Assembly: GCA_964599895.1 (NCBI GenBank)
Contig: CAZRHT010000075.1
Coordinates: forward strand, 1 to 10,766
DNA from: UM-FILTER-49-7 sp964599895
GTDB taxonomy: Bacteria > Acidobacteriota > Holophagae > Thermotomaculales > Thermotomaculaceae
DNA length: 10,766 bases
Direction: 5' to 3'
In this document: one piece after another, positions 6,515 through 10,766 of the stretch
How the letters are laid out: every line of letters begins with the position of its first letter
How positions within the stretch are numbered: the stretch's first letter is position 1
Made by a program: the position numbers and the translations under genes
Notes under the pieces: generated by a model
The model's input: only the letters and a program-made list of their open reading frames with translations
The model's database searches: none
Told to the model about the DNA's origin: nothing

Positions 6515-6933
6515 TTGTGCTCCCCAACTGTTCTCAGATTTTCCTGCGTAGTTTTGATGATTCTTGTCAATACACTGATAATAGAGTGTATACGACTCTT
6601 CAAACCTGGGTCACCATCATAACCACGGAGAAATCCGGATCCCTCTAAAAGTCTCAGCCAATATCTTGTTTCCCGTGCTTCCTTCGAGGCTATAGCCATT
6701 TTTGCTACAAAATCCTTTTTACTCTGCGCGGCCTGTGCCTCTTCCACGTTGGCCCCGATGGATGTTGCGGATCTCAATAGTTGTTTACTCATCACAGACT
6801 CTCCCTGTCTTTTCAAGTATCTGTACAAATCAACAATTATCAAAGCAAACTCAAATGTCATTTCAGTTATATTTGTGTCCTTTCCGTTCATTTCTCCTTC
6901 TTTCCCTCTTGTCATCTTTCCCTCTTTTGTCAT
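6511..6933 (-). CDS. Four-helix bundle protein, S23/23S rRNA intervening-sequence family (type 2)
   Basis: 140 residues as drawn. The conserved core starts at TFEFALIIVDLYRYL (26-40) and has QLLRSATSIGANVEEAQAAQ (51-70), SKKDFVAKMAIASKEARETR (71-90) and YWLRLL, typical of the GANVEEA branch of S23/IVP proteins, which form helical bundles and are related to retroelement Avd. Function is not established. The start is uncertain. The ATG at 6933 is the last triplet of the terminal heptamer array, with AGGTG four bases upstream. The ATG at 6915 is behind GAGGG. Those at 6891 and 6861 lie nearer the family's usual start. Residues 1-14 come from an imperfect direct repeat (ATGACAAAAGAGGGAAAG at 6933-6916, then ATGACAAGAGGGAAAG). 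It sits 67 bp after the cysD stop, and its own stop overlaps the ATG of the 57-codon ORF. Confidence 0.9.
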   Translation of the reverse strand: MTKEGKMTRGKEGEMNGKDTNITEMTFEFALIIVDLYRYLKRQGESVMSKQLLRSATSIGANVEEAQAAQSKKDFVAKMAIASKEARETRYWLRLLEGSGFLRGYDGDPGLKSRIHSIISVLTRIIKTTQENLRTVGEHK

Positions 6934-6961
6934 CTAACACCTATCATCTAAAATCTAACAT
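6931..6961 (-). repeat. Terminal heptamer array, inverted relative to the array before cysN
   Basis: On the minus strand it reads ATGTTAG, ATTTTAG, ATGATAG, GTGTTAG, ATG. Reverse-complemented, it matches copy A of the left-hand unit (6287-6317) at 27 of 31 bases, giving the four-helix-bundle gene terminal inverted repeats. In the polycistronic mRNA the two ends could pair and enclose the ORF in a long stem, as happens around ORF-bearing intervening sequences of 23S rRNA. Confidence 0.88.
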
Positions 6962-7032
6962 TCGAAGAATTGCGCAAATTGTTTTCAGCTTTGCTGAAAA
7001 CTACATGTAACCGTCTTTGCGCAATTCTTCGA
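6962..7032 (-). repeat. Perfect 17-bp inverted copy of the cysD 3' end with nested hairpin
   Basis: TCGAAGAATTGCGCAAA (6962-6978) is the exact reverse complement of 7016-7032, which encodes the EELRK stretch near the CysD C-terminus. The 37-nt spacer holds a second perfect hairpin, GTTTTCAGC-TTT-GCTGAAAAC (6981-7001), beginning at the last base of the cysD stop codon. The mRNA could fold into a long stem-loop across the cysD stop. No U-run follows either stem, so a classical intrinsic terminator is unlikely, and expression of cysN would require read-through. Confidence 0.93.
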
Positions 7033-7854
7033 GTCCTCCGCCATCTTCCTTGTCCTGTTCGCGGCCGGATCGTTCAGCGATGTTGGAGAATTTCCCTGTT
7101 TTCAGTTCTTCAACAATATCATCCACGCTTTTTGCAGTGGATTCCACTGGACTGGTGCAAGGCCAGCAGCCCAGGGATCGATATCGCTTTCCCTCACCCT
7201 GGTCGAAATATAGATCTACAATCGGAATATTTTCCCGCCTGATGTATTCCCAGATGTTCAGTTCTGTCCAGTCCAGGAGCGGATGTACCCGCACGTGTGT
7301 GCCTGGGGCAAAATCGGTCTTGTACTGGTTCCAGAACTCGGGCGGTTGATCACCCACATCCCAGTTGTTGTAGTTGTCACGGGGCGAAAAATAGCGTTCT
7401 TTGGACCGGGAGCCCTCTTCATCTGACCGCACGCCGACAATCACGCCAGTGTAAGGTTCTCTGTTTTTGTCAATTTCGTATTTGCCGGTTTCATGGTTCA
7501 TACGATACCGCTTGCCGGTTCCCTGCAATGTGTGAGTCAATGCAATAGTTTTCAGGTTACGACAACATTGCAGCCGTGTGGCATTGCCATCAGGAAATGT
7601 CTGCTTGTCGGCAAGGGCTTCTTCATTTTGGCCATAAATCATGTCCAGATTCCATTCAAGAGCTATCCGATCACGAAATTCAATCATTTCAGGTATTTTG
7701 TAGTTGGTGTCCACATGAACCAGCGGCAACGGTACGTGCCCAAAGAAGGCTTTTCGCGCCAGCCAGAGCATAACGGTACTGTCTTTCCCGATGGACCACA
7801 ACATACAGAGATTTTTAAACTCGCTGTATGCTTCACGCATAATGTGAACGCTTC
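7001..7854 (-). CDS. cysD: Sulfate adenylyltransferase catalytic subunit, 5' end in the assembly gap
   Basis: ATP:sulfate adenylyltransferase subunit that works with CysN to make APS. The frame is open from the gap edge: SVHIMREAYSEFKN corresponds to the ESIHIIREV region of E. coli CysD, so the ATG at 7840 is internal and about 15 N-terminal residues are missing. The PP-loop SIGKDSTVMLWLARKAF, HVDTNYKIPEM, VGVRSDEEGSRSKER, the WTELNIWEYI helix and LGCWPCTSPVES are all present. The C-terminus ends in KDGYM where family members usually end in GYF, so the coding sequence looks complete at its 3' end. The inverted copy begins right after the TAG. The strict cysD-cysN order is kept apart from the inserted unit. 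Confidence 0.95.
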
Positions 7855-7954
7855 NNNNNNNNNNNNNNNNNNNNNNNNNNNNNNNNNNNNNNNNNNNNNN
7901 NNNNNNNNNNNNNNNNNNNNNNNNNNNNNNNNNNNNNNNNNNNNNNNNNNNNNN
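7855..7954. other. Assembly gap of 100 Ns
   Basis: Exactly 100 Ns, the conventional length for a scaffold gap of unknown size. It hides the last residues of the sugar transferase (the frame reads ...LKRDG plus GCN, fitting the common GAY ending), the intergenic region, and the cysD start. Any frame joined across it is artificial. Confidence 0.98.
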
Positions 7955-9399
7955 GCTCCATCCCGCTTCAAGACAACGGCTATGGTCTTGATCAGGATTT
8001 CCACGTCAAGCCATAGGGTCCAGTTGGAAACATACCACTCATCCAGTCGAAGTCTGTCCATGAAATCAAGGTTACTGCGACCGGATATCTGCCAGAGGCC
8101 GGAAATCCCCGGTCTACTCTCAACAATCATACTGAATTTGTCACCCATTTCTACCTTCTCGTCCGGAAGATAAGGTCGGGGACCAACCAGGCTCATATCT
8201 CCTTTCAGCACATTCAGGAACTGCGGAAGTTCGTCCAGCGATGTTCTCCTGATAAATTTTCCAATCCCGGTAACTCTTGGATCTCTCCCGTGGATTTTTT
8301 TGTACTGTTCCCACTCTGTCCTGACTTCCAGATTCTCATCAAGGTATTGTTCCAGAATCTCTTCGTTATTCAAATACATGGAACGAAACTTATACAATTT
8401 GAATTTCTTTCCCCGTCGGCCAATCCGCATCTGGCTGTAAATTGCCGACCCTTTTGACTCAAGTCGAATCAGAATCATTATAATCAGGCACAGGGGGATG
8501 AAAACCGTGGCTGCCAGCAGGGTCAGTGACAGGTCAAACATCCGCTTGATTAATCGGTTCGAAGGTGACAATAGATTGTTCTTGATTTTCAGCACCATCA
8601 TCTGTTCCCGGAAAAGGTGTAAGGGCTCAGTGTTGAGCACCGGAATTTTCAAACTGGAAGGGACCACCAGCACGTTATGAAAGTAGCGGATCATGTCGTT
8701 CAACTTTGCAGTTGCGTCCTCATAGTCCAGTTCTTCGTCGGCAAATGCTATTTGTGTCGTATGGGTAACTGCCCGTGATTGTATTGCCTGGTCCAAAGTG
8801 CCCAGAATGGGACAGCTTCGCCCATCGGAAATTTCTACTGTGCTTTTGTCAGCGGCATGGGAAGAAATAAACCCGACCACATCAAATCCCAGATGCCTGT
8901 CATGGGTCAAGGCCTCTGCGACAGAAACAGCCAGGGGACCCACGCCCCAGATCGCCACCTTCTCCCTCCAGATACCTGAATAAAACAGAAACCGTTTGCC
9001 CCAGAACCGGACAAGGGGATGAAGGAGTATCAGGAATGCGCCCATCAAGACCAGAAGCAGCCGCGAATATTGCTCCGACATTTTCAACAGTGTCAGTATT
9101 GCGAAAACGGCCCATGTCCCGATAAAATCAGCCCGAAGCAATCTGCCGACTTCGTCCCAATAGGGTGAACGACGGGTGTAGAGTCCTTCATATACGTAGA
9201 CAGCAATATAAATGAAGGGAATCCACCAGATAACAATGTAGTAATGAATCGGGGTATTGAATTGGGTCGTTACCACCTCGTTTAGAACAAGTCGAACCGC
9301 ATGGGCAAGGCAAAGTGCAAGGCCATACACGGCCAAGTCCATAGCCATCAGAAGAATTCTTCCGACCCACTTACGGATTTGCTCCCTGACTTCAGTCAC
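7955..9399 (-). CDS. Undecaprenyl-phosphate sugar-1-phosphate transferase, WbaP-like, last residues in gap
   Basis: Initiates surface polysaccharide or O-unit assembly by moving a sugar-1-phosphate from a nucleotide sugar to undecaprenyl phosphate at the inner membrane. About 482 residues are visible. There are four N-terminal membrane segments (about 13-38, 52-72, 91-107, 111-128), a Rossmann-like middle domain (about 146-245, starting KVAIWGVGP), then the catalytic transferase domain from about 285 with its membrane helix (288-312), the FKLYKFRSM motif, RRTSLDELPQFLNVLKGDMS with the Asp389-Glu390 dyad, LVGPRPY, and RPGISGLWQISGRS. The start is GTG at 9399, placed by GGAG about 10 bases upstream and by the upstream stop only 4 bp away. 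The sugar cannot be told from sequence. The apparent extension of this frame past the Ns is antisense cysD and not part of the protein. Confidence 0.93.
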
Positions 9400-9403
9400 G
9401 TGC

Positions 9404-10766
9404 TCACGGCTCCATTTCAGTCCGGATACGGAGAAAAAGTTCTCTCATATAAACCCAGGCCACGCACAGCATGAACAGCAACACCCCTGCAATGATGGTT
9501 ATCTTCACCGTACCCCTGGGCTGGCCCAGGACCGGCCTGAACGGCTTTGTTGCCAGTTTTAGTGAGACTTCATCCTCCGCCTTGGCAAGCCGGGCCTGTT
9601 CATACTTCTGTCCCAATGTCTGGTATACGCTCTCCATGTATCCTTTCTGTTTCTCGGAAATAGACAGCGTTACATTCTTTTTGCCCTCTAGAGCGCTCTC
9701 AGCTTCCTTGAAGTGATTTTCAGAGACCAGACGGCCATGCGCCCTTTCATCCGCCAGTTTTTTTCTGGACAGCGAAGTTTCCGCGTCAAAGGACTTCAAT
9801 TCCATGGTGGTCTCGTCATCAATGACTGCCAATTTGTTCTCAGTTTCCACATCAAACGCGTGGATTTGTTTTTCATTTTCGTTCAGCCTTCTCCTGAGGT
9901 CTTTGAATTGCTTGTCAAGTTGAGTCAGATGTGACAGGATGTTCTTCTGTTCTGCTTGTAAAGTGCTCAATTTCAGTCTGTGCTCAATAATCTTTCCCTG
10001 GACTTTTTCATAATCCGGGTTGGAAATTTCAGCCACTGATCCGATAAGCAATGTTCTCTTTTTAAGAGTCCGTGTTTCAGGAATACTCTTCTCCTGTTCC
10101 CGGAGGCTTTTCACAATCTCTTCTTCGGAACCGATTTTTACACCAATGGTCTTCAATGTGGCACGAAAATTTGAATATTCTCCCAGCACTTTCCTATATT
10201 CTGATTTTATCAGTTCCGGTTCCAGCTCCGAAATCAACTTGTTTCTCAGTTGCTTTCGCTCTGTCTCGATTTCTCTTCGCAACTGTCTGCGTTTGAAGTC
10301 AAGGTTTATCCGCATCTGCTGGCGCTTCGCGTCAAATTCATTCAGCATCCGGGTAGTGAGTGCGTCAAACGTGTCCAGTTTCGTCAATTTTTCCTGTTCC
10401 AGTTGATTGGATGAGCTGAGAAATACGGCCTTATCATCTTCCAGTTTCTTTGAGGCCTGCTCGTATTGGCTCTTTTGTTTGGGAAATTCACGGTCAATAA
10501 AAGAGATGGCCTCGTTCTTTCCCTTTTCATTCAACCGTTGAACCGTATCATTAATGTGGCGAATCCACGTGTCCAGAATCCTGAACGCATCATCCGGTGT
10601 CTTCCCATATGCTGCCAGTCGAATGATAGGAGAAAGTGTTATCTCCTCGGCCCGCTTTTTGGTGAATACGAAGTCCTCAATTTGCTTTCCAATTTCAAGT
10701 CGGTCGCTTTTTTCCAGAACTCCCTCTTTAATCAGTTCTGCCTTCACCGAAGCCACCAGAGCGGGG
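9404..10766 (-). CDS. Wzz/PCP-type polysaccharide chain-length or export protein, N-terminus outside window
   Basis: The frame is open to the right edge, so the gene is truncated and the GTG at 10756 is probably internal. Residues below count from that GTG. The visible 450 residues begin with an ITLSPIIRLAAYGKTPDDAF stretch like the periplasmic base of polysaccharide co-polymerases, followed by very long charged coiled coils (about 85-200 and 260-400, rich in K, E, Q and R). The end is the typical Pro-rich approach (KPFRPVLGQPRG) to one membrane helix (about 416-437) and a short basic cytoplasmic tail with no kinase domain. Such proteins set the length of, or help export, O-antigen or exopolysaccharide. 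The gap to the sugar transferase is 4 bp, indicating one operon. The coiled coil is longer than in E. coli Wzz. Family assignment rests on architecture and context more than on a unique motif. Confidence 0.75.
   Translation of the reverse strand, partial: PALVASVKAELIKEGVLEKSDRLEIGKQIEDFVFTKKRAEEITLSPIIRLAAYGKTPDDAFRILDTWIRHINDTVQRLNEKGKNEAISFIDREFPKQKSQYEQASKKLEDDKAVFLSSSNQLEQEKLTKLDTFDALTTRMLNEFDAKRQQMRINLDFKRRQLRREIETERKQLRNKLISELEPELIKSEYRKVLGEYSNFRATLKTIGVKIGSEEEIVKSLREQEKSIPETRTLKKRTLLIGSVAEISNPDYEKVQGKIIEHRLKLSTLQAEQKNILSHLTQLDKQFKDLRRRLNENEKQIHAFDVETENKLAVIDDETTMELKSFDAETSLSRKKLADERAHGRLVSENHFKEAESALEGKKNVTLSISEKQKGYMESVYQTLGQKYEQARLAKAEDEVSLKLATKPFRPVLGQPRGTVKITIIAGVLLFMLCVAWVYMRELFLRIRTEMEP

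Larger units (their letters stand above)
6267..6978 (-). mobile_element. Candidate four-helix-bundle/heptamer insertion element, copy 2 (cysD|cysN)
   Basis: Proposed unit of about 700 bp. Outermost on each side is an inverted copy of the adjoining host gene: 6267-6285 copies cysN, 6962-6978 copies cysD. Inside these lie terminal inverted arrays of 31 bp, 6287-6317 versus 6931-6961, which match at 27 of 31 positions when one is reverse-complemented (ATGTTAG, second and third units variable, GTGTTAG, ATG). Between them are the S23-type ORF and two more repeat units. No transposase, reverse transcriptase, rRNA or obvious target duplication is present. The boundaries are inferred from where conserved CysD and CysN sequence stops. 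What is seen is the repeat architecture; mobility is inference. Confidence 0.5.

Noticed and set aside
4075..6933. 23S rRNA intervening sequence in an rRNA gene
   Set aside because: The proteins belong to that family, but no rRNA sequence surrounds either ORF; the neighbours are cys genes.
4028..6978. Diversity-generating retroelement, suggested by Avd-like proteins
   Set aside because: No reverse transcriptase, no template/variable repeat pair with adenine-biased differences, and no candidate target gene in the window.
6981..7001. Intrinsic terminator after cysD
   Set aside because: The stem is good but is followed by AATTTGCG, with no U-tract, and downstream genes of the same pathway continue on the same strand.
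7684..7854. C-terminal extension of the sugar transferase past the gap
   Set aside because: That stretch is cysD read in a wrong frame. The transferase normally ends within a few residues of LKRDGA, and the cysD frame there is strongly conserved.
7493..8173. Plus-strand ORF crossing the N gap
   Set aside because: The frame is joined through undetermined bases and is antisense to cysD and the sugar transferase.

Overview
The window is a 10.8 kb piece of a scaffolded bacterial assembly (100 Ns at 7855-7954). Every recognisable gene lies on the minus strand, so transcription runs from high to low coordinates. Gene content (Wzz-like chain-length protein, WbaP-like polyprenyl-phosphate sugar transferase, secreted multidomain subtilase) suggests a Gram-negative, probably uncultured, surface-glycan-producing bacterium. 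I cannot name a phylum from the sequence.

Layout in transcription order: (1) 10766-9404, C-terminal part of a Wzz/PCP-type coiled-coil membrane protein; (2) 9399-7955, WbaP-like initiating sugar-phosphate transferase, whose last few residues fall in the gap; (3) 7854-7001, cysD, missing about 15 N-terminal residues in the gap; (4) 6933-6511, a four-helix-bundle protein of the S23/23S rRNA intervening-sequence (IVP) family; (5) 6514-6341, a 57-codon repeat-encoded ORF; (6) 6344-4485, cysN with a degenerate C-terminal APS-kinase-like domain; (7) 4434-4075, a second, different four-helix-bundle protein; (8) 4078-3452, cysC; (9) about 360 bp of AT-rich intergenic DNA; (10) 3091 to the left edge, a secreted S8 protease. 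CysD and CysN make APS from sulfate and ATP, and CysC makes PAPS. Lying beside exopolysaccharide genes, they probably supply activated sulfate, perhaps for glycan sulfation, although no sulfotransferase is visible.

The unusual part is how the sulfate-activation operon is interrupted. Both junctions inside it (cysD|cysN and cysN|cysC) carry a small four-helix-bundle ORF. Each ORF is flanked by mirror-image arrays of degenerate 7-bp repeats: G-rich on the coding strand upstream and C-rich downstream. At three of the four edges the adjoining host-gene sequence is present again as an inverted copy: 19/19 bp at the cysN start, 17/17 bp at the cysD end, and an imperfect 8+7 bp match at the cysN end. 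Each would form a hairpin with the host gene in the mRNA. The repeats run into the coding sequences: they supply the N-terminal residues of CysN and CysC, and three copies of a 50-bp unit encode the same peptide across a chain of ATGA stop/start overlaps. I interpret these as two insertions of a compact element made of a four-helix-bundle ORF plus inverted heptamer arrays. No reverse transcriptase or transposase is present, so the mobility mechanism is unknown.
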